From Streptomyces sp. NBC_00820 (GTDB lineage: Bacteria; Actinomycetota; Actinomycetes; Streptomycetales; Streptomycetaceae), in NCBI RefSeq assembly GCF_036347055.1, contig NZ_CP108882.1, positions 4,506,501 to 4,570,500 on the forward strand: DNA of 64,000 bases, in the 5' to 3' direction. Within the stretch, counting starts at the first letter, position 1. Each line of letters begins with the position of its first letter. Position numbers and translations under genes: made by a program. Shown here one piece after another: positions 1-8,505 of this stretch. The notes under the pieces were generated by a model. The model saw only the letters and a program-made list of their open reading frames with translations, had not been told where the DNA came from and searched no databases.

Positions 1-1820
1 CGGGTCTTCGGCAGCTCCGCCACCGGCAGGATCCGCTTCGGCTTGGCGATCGGGCCGAGCGTGGCGCCGACGTGGTCGCGCAGCTCGCCGACCAGCTTCT
101 CGTCCTCCGACGCCGTACCGCGGAGGATGACGAAGGCGACGATGGCCTGGCCGGTCGTCTCGTCGGCGGCGCCGACCACCGCCGCCTCGGCGACCGCCGG
201 GTGCGAGACGAGCGCCGACTCCACCTCGGTGGTGGAGATGTTGTGCCCGGACACGAGCATCACGTCGTCCACGCGCCCGAGGAGCCAGATGTCCCCGTCG
301 TCGTCCCGCTTCGCGCCGTCACCCGCGAAGTACTTGCCTTCGAAGCGCGACCAGTAGGTGTCGAGGAACCGCTGGTCGTCGCCCCAGATCGTGCGCAGCA
401 TCGACGGCCACGGCTCGGTGAGGACGAGGTAGCCGCCACCGCCGTCGGGCACCTCGTTCGCCTCGTCGTCGACGACCGTCGCGCTGATGCCGGGCAGCGC
501 ACGCTGCGCGGAACCGGGCTTGGCCTCGGTGACGCCCGGCAGCGGCGAGATCATCATCGCGCCGGTCTCGGTCTGCCACCAGGTGTCCACGATCGGCGTC
601 CGGTCGGCCCCGATGTGCTTGCGGTACCAGATCCACGCCTCGGGGTTGATGGGCTCGCCCACCGAGCCGAGCAGCCGCAGCGAGGTCAGGTCGAACTGCG
701 CGGGGATGTCGTCGCCCCACTTCATGAACGTCCGGATCGCCGTCGGGGCCGTGTAGAGGATCGAGACCCGGTACTTCTCCACGATCTCCCAGAACCGGCC
801 CTGGTGCGGGCTGTCCGGGGTGCCCTCGTACATCACCTGCGTCGCGCCGTTGGCCAGCGGCCCGTACACGATGTAGGAGTGTCCGGTGACCCAGCCGACG
901 TCGGCCGTGCACCAGAACACGTCCGTCTCCGGCTTGAGGTCGAACACCGCCCAGTGCGTGTAGGCCACCTGGGTGAGGTAGCCGCCCGAGGTGTGCAGGA
1001 TGCCCTTCGGCTTCCCCGTCGTCCCCGAGGTGTAGAGGATGAACAGCGGGTGCTCCGCCTCGAACGCCTCCGGGGTGTGCTCGGCGGACTGGCGGTCCAC
1101 CAGCTCGTGCCACCAGACGTCCCGCTCGGCGTCGAAGGCCACGTCCTGTCCGGTACGGCGCACCACCAGCACGTGCTCCACGTTGCCGGCCTTCCGCACC
1201 GCCTCGTCCACGGCGGGCTTGAGGGCGGACGCCTTGCCGCGCCGGTAGCCGCCGTCGGAGGTGATGACGACCTTGGCGTCCGCGTCCTTGATGCGGGTGG
1301 CGAGCGCGTCGGCCGAGAAACCGCCGAAGACGACCGAGTGCGCGGCACCGATCCGGGCCGAGGCCAGCATCGCGATCGCCGTCTCCGGGATCATCGGCAT
1401 GTAGATGGCGACCCGGTCGCCCTTGCGGACGCCCAGCTCCAGCAGGGCGTTCGCGGCCTTGGAGACCTCGTCCTTCAGTTCGGCGTAGGTGATCGAGCGG
1501 CTGTCACCGGGTTCGCCCTCGAAGTGGATGGCGACCCGGTCGCCGTGACCGGCCTCGACATGCCGGTCCACGCAGTTGTACGCGACGTTCAGCTCGCCGT
1601 CCTTGAACCACTTCGCGAACGGAGGGTTCGACCAGTCCAGCGTCTCCGTCGGTTCCTTGGCCCAGCTCAGGCGGCGGGCCTGCTCGGCCCAGAAGCCGAG
1701 CCGGTCAGCCTTGGCCTGCTCGTACGCCTCTGCCGTGACGTTGGCGTTCGCGGCCAGGTCGGCCGGTGGCGCGAATCGGCGATCCTCCCGCAAGAGGTTG
1801 GCCAGGCTTTCGTTGCTCAC
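1..1820 (-). CDS. acs: Acetyl-CoA synthetase (acetate--CoA ligase), C-terminus cut by window edge
   Basis: Activates acetate to acetyl-CoA through an acetyl-AMP intermediate in the cytoplasm. The frame runs off the left edge: 606 residues are visible and about 45 of the usual ~650 are missing. The last visible residues read PKTR, just before the SGK motif whose lysine is acetylated in this family. The AMP-binding P-loop ([10 protein letters not shown]) is encoded near 1013-1051. The GTG start is chosen because GGGAG lies 5 nt upstream and no better start precedes it. The SulP-carbonic anhydrase gene lies 131 bp upstream on the same strand, and the gap between them holds a DasR-like palindrome (1907-1922) that may regulate this gene. 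The enzyme identity is secure. Whether the gene has its own promoter is inferred. Confidence 0.95.
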   Translation of the reverse strand, partial: MSNESLANLLREDRRFAPPADLAANANVTAEAYEQAKADRLGFWAEQARRLSWAKEPTETLDWSNPPFAKWFKDGELNVAYNCVDRHVEAGHGDRVAIHFEGEPGDSRSITYAELKDEVSKAANALLELGVRKGDRVAIYMPMIPETAIAMLASARIGAAHSVVFGGFSADALATRIKDADAKVVITSDGGYRRGKASALKPAVDEAVRKAGNVEHVLVVRRTGQDVAFDAERDVWWHELVDRQSAEHTPEAFEAEHPLFILYTSGTTGKPKGILHTSGGYLTQVAYTHWAVFDLKPETDVFWCTADVGWVTGHSYIVYGPLANGATQVMYEGTPDSPHQGRFWEIVEKYRVSILYTAPTAIRTFMKWGDDIPAQFDLTSLRLLGSVGEPINPEAWIWYRKHIGADRTPIVDTWWQTETGAMMISPLPGVTEAKPGSAQRALPGISATVVDDEANEVPDGGGGYLVLTEPWPSMLRTIWGDDQRFLDTYWSRFEGKYFAGDGAKRDDDGDIWLLGRVDDVMLVSGHNISTTEVESALVSHPAVAEAAVVGAADETTGQAIVAFVILRGTASEDEKLVGELRDHVGATLGPIAKPKRILPVAELPKT

Positions 1821-1906
1821 GACATCTCCCTTTCCCAGGGTGTCCGTTGTGTCCCGGGCCACACCTCATCAGACCCGGGGGTCCGGTGACAAGGGTCAGT
1901 CCCAAA

Positions 1907-1922
1907 ATTGGTATAGACCTAT
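1907..1922. promoter_or_regulatory. dre-like (DasR-type) palindrome upstream of acs
   Basis: The sequence ATTGGTATAGACCTAT matches the known DasR (GntR family) consensus ACTGGTCTAGACCAGT at 12 of 16 positions by my count, including the core TGGT and AGACC. It sits 87 bp upstream of the acs start. DasR represses N-acetylglucosamine and chitin genes in Streptomyces, and control of acetyl-CoA synthetase by related regulators would be biologically sensible. Function is inferred from similarity only. Confidence 0.4.
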
Positions 1923-1951
1923 GCGTGATGAGGCGGCCCTGAGCTGCACGG

Positions 1952-4588
1952 TCACACCGGACTGTGCACCTCCTCCCCCTCTCGCACGTCGTCGAACCTC
2001 ACGTCCACGAACACGGCCTCGTCGCCGTTTTGATGGTTCCCCTCCGTGCCGCCGAGCAGATAGGCCTGCGCCTCGCCCACGTGGAAGTACATGCCGTGCA
2101 GCTCCAACGTGCCGGATGCCAGCGCCCGCGCGACCGAGTCGTGCGCCCGCAGATGCTCCAGCTGCTGGACCACGTTGGTCAGGCACAGCTGTTCCACCGC
2201 GTCGGCCGGTGCCCGCCCGGCCGGCCGGGGCCGGGCCCGGCGGTCGTCGGCCATCCGCTCCAGGCTGGGCAGCCCGTGCCGCAGCCACCGTCTCAGCGGG
2301 GTCATCGCACCCCCGGGCTCGGCGGTCAGCAGCGCCTGCATCGCTCCGCACCCGGAGTGCCCGCACACCGTGACGGACCGCACCCCGAGCACGTCCACCG
2401 CGTACTCGATGGCGGCCGCCACCGAGTCGTCGCCGTGCTCTTCGCCCGGCGGCGGCACCAGGTTGCCGACGTTGCGGACGACGAACAGGTCACCCGGACC
2501 ACTGGAAGTGATCATCGACGTGACGAGGCGAGAGTCCGCACAGGTGAGGAAGAGCTGCGAGGGCTGCTGCCCCTCCCGTGCCAGCCGCGCCAGCTCGTCC
2601 CGTACCAGCGGGGCGGTGTTCCGCTGGAACGAGCTGATGCCACGGGCGAGTTCGTGAGGGACGGGGCGCGTGTGGCGGCTGGTGCTGATGGTGGGGGAGG
2701 TGGTGTTGGTGTTGGTGTTGGTGGTGGTGTTGATGGGGGCGGTCGGGTCGGTGTCGGTGCCGGAGCCGTGGCCCGTGTCGGCTCCGGTATTCGTGCCGGT
2801 GCCTTCGGCCGCGCCGGAGCCGGAGCCGGCCGGGGGTCCCGTCTCGCCGGCACCCGGACCTCGGCCCTTCCCGGCGCTGCCCGCACCCGCGAGCGCACCC
2901 GTACTCGTACCTGTACTCGTGCCCGTACTCGTACCTGTACTTGCACTCGTGCTCGCACCCGTACCGACCGCCGGACCGCCGGACGTCAACGCGCACTGGT
3001 GGTTCCGCCACGGTGTCCAGGGCAGGCACCGGCACACCGCCGACGGTGTCGGGGCGGTGGTGGTCCGGACTCCGCCGCGCCGGCCCGTCAGCCGGGCGGT
3101 GCCGCCTCGCGCGGTGTGCGCGCTCTGCCAGTCCTGCAGGGACTCGTACGCCGCGTGGTCCATGAACGACCCATCCAACTCCACGACGGCATGGGCTCCT
3201 TGGGGTACGAGATGCAGGGCTCTGCTGAGCCGGGGCACCGCGAGGAACGTCAGCTGGCCTCGTGCGTGTACGTGATGGACTCCTTCCTTCTCCTTGTGCG
3301 TGATGCGGGTGCGGGTGAGGCGGTGCAGGGCGACGGCGACGGCCATGGCGACCCCGAGGAACACGCCCTCCAGGATGCCGAGGAACACCACGCCGAGTGT
3401 GGTGGCGACATACGCCAGTACTTCGCGGTGGCGGGTCACCGTGCGGATGTGGTGCAGGGACACCATCTGGATGCCGACGGCCATCACCAGGGCGGCGAGC
3501 GAGGCGAGCGGGATCTGCTCCAGGAGCGGGACCATCAGCAGCGCGGCGACTACTACGAAAACGCCGTGCAGCATCGTGGAGTTCCGGCTCACGGCACCGG
3601 AATTCACATTCGCCGAACTTCGCACGGCCACGCCCGCGACCGGCAGTCCGCCGAGCGCTCCGGAGACGATGTTGGCCGTGCCCTGGCCGAGCAGTTCGCG
3701 GTCGAGGCGGGAGCGGGCGACATGTGCCTGGGGGCCGGGGCGCGAGGCGAGCAGCTTGTCCACGGCGACCGCGCCGAGCAGTGACTGCACGCTGCACACC
3801 AGCGTGGTGGTGAGTACGGCGGCGGCGATGCCGAGCACCGGCCCCTCGGGCAGTCCGGCCAGGGCGTGGCTGCGCCAGGACGGCAGGTCGACCCGGGGCA
3901 GGCTCAGTCCGGTGAGTGCCGCGGTGACGGTGGCCCCGGTGACCGCGACGAGGGCGGCCGGGACCTTGCGCAACAGGGCTCCCGGGCGCCCGGGGACGCG
4001 AGGCCAGGCCAGCAGGAGGGTGAGGGTCAGCGCGCTCATCGACACGGCGGCCGGATCCAGCCGGGCCAACTGGGCGGGCAGGGCGTGCAGGTTGGCGAGG
4101 ACGGAGCTGTCGGGGCTGCCGCCGAGGACGATGTGCAGCTGTGCCACGGCGATGGTGACGCCGATGCCGGCGAGCATGCCGTGCACCACGGCCGGGCTGA
4201 CGGCGAGCGCTCCCCGCGCCACCCGCAGGCAGCCGAGGCCGAGTTGGGCGAGACCGGCGAGGACGGTGATGCCGCAGGTCGCCTGCCAGCCGTAGCGGTG
4301 GATCAGGTCGGCGGTGACCACGGTCAGTCCGGCCGCGGGCCCGCTGACCTGCAGCGGGCAACCGCCGAGCCGTCCGGCGACGAGTCCGCCGACGGCGGCG
4401 GCGACCAGCCCGGCCTGGAGCGGGGCGCCGGTGGCGAGGGCGATGCCGAGGGAGAGCGGCAGGGCGATGAGGAAGACCGCGACGGACGCGGACAGGTCGG
4501 CGCCCTCGACGGGGAGGCGGCGGCGCCGGGTCGGTGGGGTGGTGTGCGGCGGGTGGGGCTGGGTGCGGGCAGGTGCGCAGGCTGGCAT
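1952..4588 (-). CDS. SulP-family anion transporter fused to beta-carbonic anhydrase
   Basis: An 878-residue membrane protein in three parts. Residues ~25-430 form a SulP (SLC26-type) transporter with many hydrophobic helices and a sulfate/bicarbonate-type core. A short STAS-like stretch follows. About 130 residues of Gly/Thr/Ser-rich linker then lead to a beta-class carbonic anhydrase at ~650-870. Its zinc site is complete: Cys683, Asp685, His744 and Cys747 (CADSR and GHSGCG). The likely role is bicarbonate uptake coupled to CO2/HCO3- interconversion at the membrane. Such fusions are known in actinobacteria. The ATG at 4588 is preferred over upstream starts because GGAGGAG lies 7 nt before it. 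The linker DNA carries short repeats around 2695-2760 and 2890-2950 (STGT and TNT units), so its length may vary between strains. Confidence 0.9.
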   Translation of the reverse strand: MPACAPARTQPHPPHTTPPTRRRRLPVEGADLSASVAVFLIALPLSLGIALATGAPLQAGLVAAAVGGLVAGRLGGCPLQVSGPAAGLTVVTADLIHRYGWQATCGITVLAGLAQLGLGCLRVARGALAVSPAVVHGMLAGIGVTIAVAQLHIVLGGSPDSSVLANLHALPAQLARLDPAAVSMSALTLTLLLAWPRVPGRPGALLRKVPAALVAVTGATVTAALTGLSLPRVDLPSWRSHALAGLPEGPVLGIAAAVLTTTLVCSVQSLLGAVAVDKLLASRPGPQAHVARSRLDRELLGQGTANIVSGALGGLPVAGVAVRSSANVNSGAVSRNSTMLHGVFVVVAALLMVPLLEQIPLASLAALVMAVGIQMVSLHHIRTVTRHREVLAYVATTLGVVFLGILEGVFLGVAMAVAVALHRLTRTRITHKEKEGVHHVHARGQLTFLAVPRLSRALHLVPQGAHAVVELDGSFMDHAAYESLQDWQSAHTARGGTARLTGRRGGVRTTTAPTPSAVCRCLPWTPWRNHQCALTSGGPAVGTGASTSASTGTSTGTSTGTSTGALAGAGSAGKGRGPGAGETGPPAGSGSGAAEGTGTNTGADTGHGSGTDTDPTAPINTTTNTNTNTTSPTISTSRHTRPVPHELARGISSFQRNTAPLVRDELARLAREGQQPSQLFLTCADSRLVTSMITSSGPGDLFVVRNVGNLVPPPGEEHGDDSVAAAIEYAVDVLGVRSVTVCGHSGCGAMQALLTAEPGGAMTPLRRWLRHGLPSLERMADDRRARPRPAGRAPADAVEQLCLTNVVQQLEHLRAHDSVARALASGTLELHGMYFHVGEAQAYLLGGTEGNHQNGDEAVFVDVRFDDVREGEEVHSPV

Positions 4589-4940
4589 GTCCCGTCTCCT
4601 CCGGGGCGGCGCGGTCGCGGACTGGTGGGTTCCCGCTCGGGGCGGGGGTCGGTCGCGGCCGTGGGTCACGGCGTGCAGCGGCGGGATGGATCAACGCTCG
4701 GTAAACGAACAGTAATGCAGAGTAAAGGCTGGGCATAACTTTTCGGGGCAAATGGATCAGCGGATCACCTCCTCAGGTGAAGCAGTCATTTCATCGGCTT
4801 GTCGTACTAATTCCTTCTCGGCCTCGTGCGACCTTGGCGGCGCTGCCGGTGCAACCCCGGCAGATCGCCAGAAAACACCCTCGTCAGCGTCCGCCTGAGA
4901 GTCGGCGTTCGCCTGAGAGAAGGAAGAAGGTGGGCGGAAC
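4589..4940. other. Divergent intergenic region, SulP-CA / deacetylase lipoprotein
   Basis: This 352-bp region separates two divergent genes and must hold both promoters. It is noticeably less GC-rich around 4690-4800. A short inverted repeat (TCACCT, 4-nt loop, AGGTGA) lies at 4765-4780, and a small hairpin (TGCCGG/CCGGCA) lies near 4850. No coding frame in it has Streptomyces-like codon use. I could not place a promoter or riboswitch with confidence. Confidence 0.4.
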
Positions 4941-6206
4941 ATGACCGCCACCCAGAGGATCGCCGTCGGTGTCGTGGTCGCCGTGGCCTGTGCCGCGCCG
5001 CTCGCCGGCTGCGCGACCGGCTCCAACGGTTCGAAGGAGGGGCAGTCCGGCCCGCAGAACGGGGCGCCGGCCCCGCAGAGCGTGGTCCGTCTGATCGGCG
5101 ACGGGTCCACCGCGTACACCGGTGCGCAGCCGCACCTGCCCAGGGCCGAGAAGCTCGAGCCGGGTCAGAAGCCCCCGCAGTTCGTCGTGTTCTCCTGGGA
5201 CGGCTCGGGCGAGGACAGTCAGAAGCTGTTCTCGCACTTCCGCAAGGTCGCCAAGGAGAACAAGGCGAACATGACCTTCTTCCTCAGCGGCGTGTACATG
5301 CTGCCCGAGGAGAAGCGTGACCTCTACAGACCCCCGCAGCACTCGCCGGGCCGGTCCGACATCGGCTTCAACGACCCGCAGGGCATCGCCGACACCGTGA
5401 AGCAGGTGCGGATGGCCTGGCTGGAGGGCAACGAGATCGGCACGCACTTCAACGGCCACTTCTGCGGTCCCGACGGCGGTGTCGGCGAGTGGTCGGTGGA
5501 CGAGTGGAAGAGCGAGATCGACCAGGCCAAGCAGTTCGTGAAGAGCTGGAAGACCACCACCGGCATGACCAAGTCGGCGCCGCTGCCCTTCGACTACGAC
5601 AAGGAACTCATCGGCGCCCGCACCCCCTGCCTGGAAGGGCAGAAGAACTTCATGAAGGCGGCGAGCCAGATGGGCTTCCGCTACGACTCCAGCGGCGTCA
5701 ACGACCAGGTCTGGCCCAAGAAGAAGCAGGGCCTGTGGGACCTGTCGATGCAGTTGGTCCCCTTCCCCGGGCACACCTACGAGCAGCTGACCATGGACTA
5801 CAACTTCATGGTCAACCAGTCCGGCACCCAGACCCAGGGCGACCCGGACATGTACGCCTCCTGGGGCGACCAGATGCGCGACGGCCTGGTCAAGGGCTTC
5901 TACCGGGCCTACGACGGCAACCGCGCGCCCCTGATCATCGGCAACCACTTCGAGTCCTGGAACGGCGGCACGTACATGCGCGCCCTCGACGAGGTGGTCA
6001 AGGAGGTGTGCAACAAGCCCGAGGTGCGCTGTGTCTCCTTCCATCAGCTCGCCGACTGGCTCGACGCGCAGGACCCGCAGACGCTGAAGAAGCTGCGCAC
6101 CCTCGAGGTGGGTGAGGCGCCCCGGAAGGGCTGGGCGTCCCTCCTGTCCGGCCGCCCGGCACCGGCGCCGAAGGGTGTGCCCGGGGCGCCGGCGGCCAAG
6201 CAGTAG
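4941..6206 (+). CDS. Secreted lipoprotein with polysaccharide deacetylase-like (NodB) fold
   Basis: A 421-residue exported lipoprotein. The signal peptide ends in a lipobox LAGC with the modified cysteine at residue 24, followed by a Gly/Ser/Gln-rich tether. The body resembles divergent NodB-homology deacetylases: a FSWDG strand near residue 90, a GTHFNGHFC segment like the metal-binding HxxxH motif near 170, and a conserved IGARTPCL segment near 225. The substrate is probably a cell-envelope or secreted polysaccharide. The second catalytic aspartate is not obvious, so enzymatic activity is uncertain. The ATG start follows AGAAGG. The gene converges on the CooC-like gene with only 3 bp between the stop codons, so there is no room for a separate terminator. 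Confidence 0.75.
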   Translation: MTATQRIAVGVVVAVACAAPLAGCATGSNGSKEGQSGPQNGAPAPQSVVRLIGDGSTAYTGAQPHLPRAEKLEPGQKPPQFVVFSWDGSGEDSQKLFSHFRKVAKENKANMTFFLSGVYMLPEEKRDLYRPPQHSPGRSDIGFNDPQGIADTVKQVRMAWLEGNEIGTHFNGHFCGPDGGVGEWSVDEWKSEIDQAKQFVKSWKTTTGMTKSAPLPFDYDKELIGARTPCLEGQKNFMKAASQMGFRYDSSGVNDQVWPKKKQGLWDLSMQLVPFPGHTYEQLTMDYNFMVNQSGTQTQGDPDMYASWGDQMRDGLVKGFYRAYDGNRAPLIIGNHFESWNGGTYMRALDEVVKEVCNKPEVRCVSFHQLADWLDAQDPQTLKKLRTLEVGEAPRKGWASLLSGRPAPAPKGVPGAPAAKQ

Positions 6207-6209
6207 GCG

Positions 6210-7190
6210 TCAGACGGGGGTTGCCACACCCTCGCCGAGCACGAAGCCGGGGTCGACCTGCGCCGCCAGGTCGGCCCCTGTGCGCTCGTTTCCCCACGAC
6301 TGGGCGTTCTTCAGATGGAAGTGCACCATCTGGCGCGTGTAGCGCTCCCAGTCGCGCAGCTCGTAGGTCGCGTCCGCGGCAGCCCGAAGGGCTTGCAGGG
6401 CGCGGACGTTGGGCTCCTCCAGGAGGTCGAACCGCGGCGGGTGACCCCTCTCCATGGCACGCACCCAGTCCGAGTGCCCGACCGTCACGAGCAGGTCGTC
6501 CCCGGCCTCCGCGCGCAGGAAGTCGATGTCCTCCTGCCCCTGGACCTTGTTGCCGACGACCTTCAGGGCGACGCCGAAGTCGCGGGCGTACTCCTTGTAC
6601 TGGCGGTAGACGGAGACCCCCTTCCGGGTCGGCTCGGCGACGAGGAACGTCATGTCGAAACGGGTGAACATGCCGGAGGCGAAGGAGTCCGAACCGGCCG
6701 TCATGTCGACCACCACGTACTCGTCGGGGCCGTCGACGAGGTGGTTCAGGAACAGCTCCACCGCTCCCGTCTTGGAGTGGTAGCAGGCGACCCCCAGGTC
6801 GGCGTCCGTGAAGGGCCCGGTGACCATCAGACGGACGGCACCGCCGTCGAGTTCCACCGGCCGGGCGCAGGCGTCGTACACCGCGTTGGGCTCCCGCACC
6901 CGGACCAGCCGGGAGCCCTCGCCGGGCGGGGTCGTCTTGATCATCGTGGCGGAGGAGGCGATGCGCGGGTTGGAGCCCCGCAGGTGGTCCTTGATCAGGG
7001 GCAGCCGGTCGCCCATCGCGGGGAGTGCGGCGGCCTCCTTCTCGTCGAGACCGAGGGCCGGGCCGAGGTGCTGGTTGATGTCCGCGTCGATGGCCACCAC
7101 GGGGGCGCCCGCGGCGGCGAGGTGACGGATGAAGAGGGAGGAGAGCGTGGTCTTGCCGCTGCCGCCCTTTCCGACGAAAGCAATTTTCAT
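6210..7190 (-). CDS. CooC/ParA-like P-loop ATPase
   Basis: A 326-residue cytosolic ATPase of the MinD/ParA/CooC class. The N-terminus starts directly with MKIAFVGKGGSGKTT, a deviant Walker A with the signature lysine. The family's second aspartate segment (AIDADINQH) is near residue 38, and VVDMTAGSD near 155 forms Walker B. CooC-type proteins load metal or cofactors onto enzymes, while ParA types position cargo. The substrate here is unknown. The ATG at 7190 is chosen because the Walker A motif starts 7 residues later, as usual in the family. The recognisable ribosome binding site is weak. The gene is divergent from the Fic-like gene, with about 100 bp between starts containing a 24-bp palindrome (7280-7303). 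Confidence 0.8.
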   Translation of the reverse strand: MKIAFVGKGGSGKTTLSSLFIRHLAAAGAPVVAIDADINQHLGPALGLDEKEAAALPAMGDRLPLIKDHLRGSNPRIASSATMIKTTPPGEGSRLVRVREPNAVYDACARPVELDGGAVRLMVTGPFTDADLGVACYHSKTGAVELFLNHLVDGPDEYVVVDMTAGSDSFASGMFTRFDMTFLVAEPTRKGVSVYRQYKEYARDFGVALKVVGNKVQGQEDIDFLRAEAGDDLLVTVGHSDWVRAMERGHPPRFDLLEEPNVRALQALRAAADATYELRDWERYTRQMVHFHLKNAQSWGNERTGADLAAQVDPGFVLGEGVATPV

Positions 7191-7279
7191 GTTCACCAAG
7201 CGTAGTCGCGCGATAGCTGTAAGTGGCTGGAAGGGTGAAGAAGACCACTCCTTCGTGGGGCGCGGCGGCGGGGTGCGTA

Positions 7280-7303
7280 CTGTCGTACTCATGAGTACGA
7301 CAG
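7280..7303. promoter_or_regulatory. Perfect 24-bp palindrome centred on a start codon
   Basis: The left half CTGTCGTACTCA is followed by its exact reverse complement, and the ATG of the Fic-like gene (7291-7293) lies at the centre. It could be an operator for a dimeric repressor, or, as RNA, a hairpin that hides the start codon. No regulator gene is adjacent, so the binding partner is unknown. Confidence 0.6.
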
Positions 7304-8115
7304 GCGCGAACGCCGATCCGCTCGCGGCCCTGGGCACGCTGCCCGGTGTGGCCGAGTCCGTGGAGTCCGTGCGCAAGGCCGTGGACCGGGTCTACGGGCA
7401 CCGGGTCATGCGCCGCCGCAGCAACGCGATCACCTCCGAGGCCGCGCTGCGCGGCGCCCGCGGTTCGGCGGCGCTGTCCGGTGCAGACTGGGCCCTGGAG
7501 GAGGTGCGGCGGCGCACCGACTTCAGTGGCGACGCCGAGGCGCGTGTCGTGGGCGCTTCCCTCAGGCTGACCGCCGAGGCGGGCCAGCTGCTGTCCATCT
7601 GGCGGCAGTCGCCCCTCAGGGTGCTCGCCCGGCTGCACCTCGTCGCGGCCGCGAGCGACGCCGACGAGGTCGGCAGGCCCCGGCACGCGGGCGAGCGGGC
7701 CGAGGAGCCGCTGATCGAACTGCCGCTGCCGGACGCCGCGGAGATGTCCGGCCGGCTGGACGGGCTGGCGGACCTGATCATCGCGGGCACGTCCGCGCCG
7801 GCGCTGGTGACGGCCGCCGTCGTGCACGGCGAACTGCTCGCGCTGCGCCCCTTCACCTCGCACAACGGCTTGGTCGCGCGCGCGGCCGAGCGGCTCGTCC
7901 TGATCGGCAGCGGCCTGGACCCGAAGGCGGTCTGCCCGGCCGAGGTGGGTCACGCCGAACTCGGCCGCGCCTCCTACCTCGCCGCGCTGGACGGGTACGT
8001 CTCCGGTACTCCCGCGGGCATGGCGGCCTGGATCGCCCACTGCGGCAGGGCGGTCGAGCTGGGTGTGCGCGAGTCGACGGCGGTGTGCGAGGCGCTGCAG
8101 CGCGGAGCGGCCTGA
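7291..8115 (+). CDS. Fic-like protein with degenerate catalytic motif
   Basis: A 274-residue, mostly helical protein. Residues ~190-205 (LRPFTSHNGLVARA) align with the Fic motif HPFx(D/E)GNGRxxR, but the catalytic His is Arg and the GNGR glycine and arginine are changed. Classical AMP transfer from ATP is therefore unlikely. Orthologues have been called oxidoreductase, for which I see no support. The ATG is chosen because the frame before it shows no family sequence. No ribosome binding site is visible, and the ATG sits in the centre of a 24-bp palindrome, so translation may be leaderless or hairpin-controlled. A 7-bp GC hairpin at 8171 probably terminates the transcript. Confidence 0.65.
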   Translation: MSTTGANADPLAALGTLPGVAESVESVRKAVDRVYGHRVMRRRSNAITSEAALRGARGSAALSGADWALEEVRRRTDFSGDAEARVVGASLRLTAEAGQLLSIWRQSPLRVLARLHLVAAASDADEVGRPRHAGERAEEPLIELPLPDAAEMSGRLDGLADLIIAGTSAPALVTAAVVHGELLALRPFTSHNGLVARAAERLVLIGSGLDPKAVCPAEVGHAELGRASYLAALDGYVSGTPAGMAAWIAHCGRAVELGVRESTAVCEALQRGAA

Positions 8116-8170
8116 ACGGCCTCTGAGCGGCCTGAGTGGGTCCCGGGAAGCGGGCCCGAAGTCATGGAAA

Positions 8171-8188
8171 AGGCCCCGGAAGGGGCCT
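8171..8188 (+). terminator. Hairpin terminator after the Fic-like gene
   Basis: AGGCCCC and GGGGCCT pair around a GGAA loop 56 bp after the stop codon. It lacks a U-run, as is common in Streptomyces. Confidence 0.55.
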
Positions 8189-8198
8189 GAACAGGGTT

Positions 8199-8226
8199 GC
8201 GGCGGTACGAGTGCTCGTACCGCCGC
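8199..8226. terminator. Near-perfect 13-bp inverted repeat between convergent genes
   Basis: GCGGCGGTACGAG and CTCGTACCGCCGC are exact reverse complements separated by only TG. Placed between convergent genes, it is most likely a bidirectional terminator. The remaining ~280 bp up to the HAD gene stop (8227-8505) contain nothing I can assign. Confidence 0.5.
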
Positions 8227-8505
8227 TGGCATGCCACTCGGGTTACCAAGCGTCCTCGAGATATCGCCCATCAGGTCGGGTGCTTTGCCCGTCACCTGGT
8301 GCGGCAGGCCCGTAATCGACGGTCCGACGTCGCGTGGGTGCCCTGTGGTTCATGCTGGGTCCGTGGGGCCAAGTGCGTAGTGTCAGGGGATCCTCTCGGA
8401 TGTCCTTTGGTCTCGCGGGCCTGATTCCTTTGTACTGCAAGCACGGAACAAGCGGAACCCCTGCCTACAGTTCTTTACTTTTGCCTTCAATCAGGGGCGA
8501 ACCGG

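Noticed and set aside
72..1889. Long plus-strand frame antisense to acs
   Set aside because: A GC-rich shadow frame. The minus strand encodes recognisable acetyl-CoA synthetase throughout.
4790..4940. Possible riboswitch (ydaO/c-di-AMP type) in the leader of the deacetylase lipoprotein
   Set aside because: Some hairpins and CCGGCA-like pieces are present, but I could not match the conserved core. A covariance-model search would decide.
4757..5119. Minus-strand open frame upstream of and overlapping the deacetylase lipoprotein
   Set aside because: No ribosome binding site, poor codon bias, and antisense to a well-supported lipoprotein gene.
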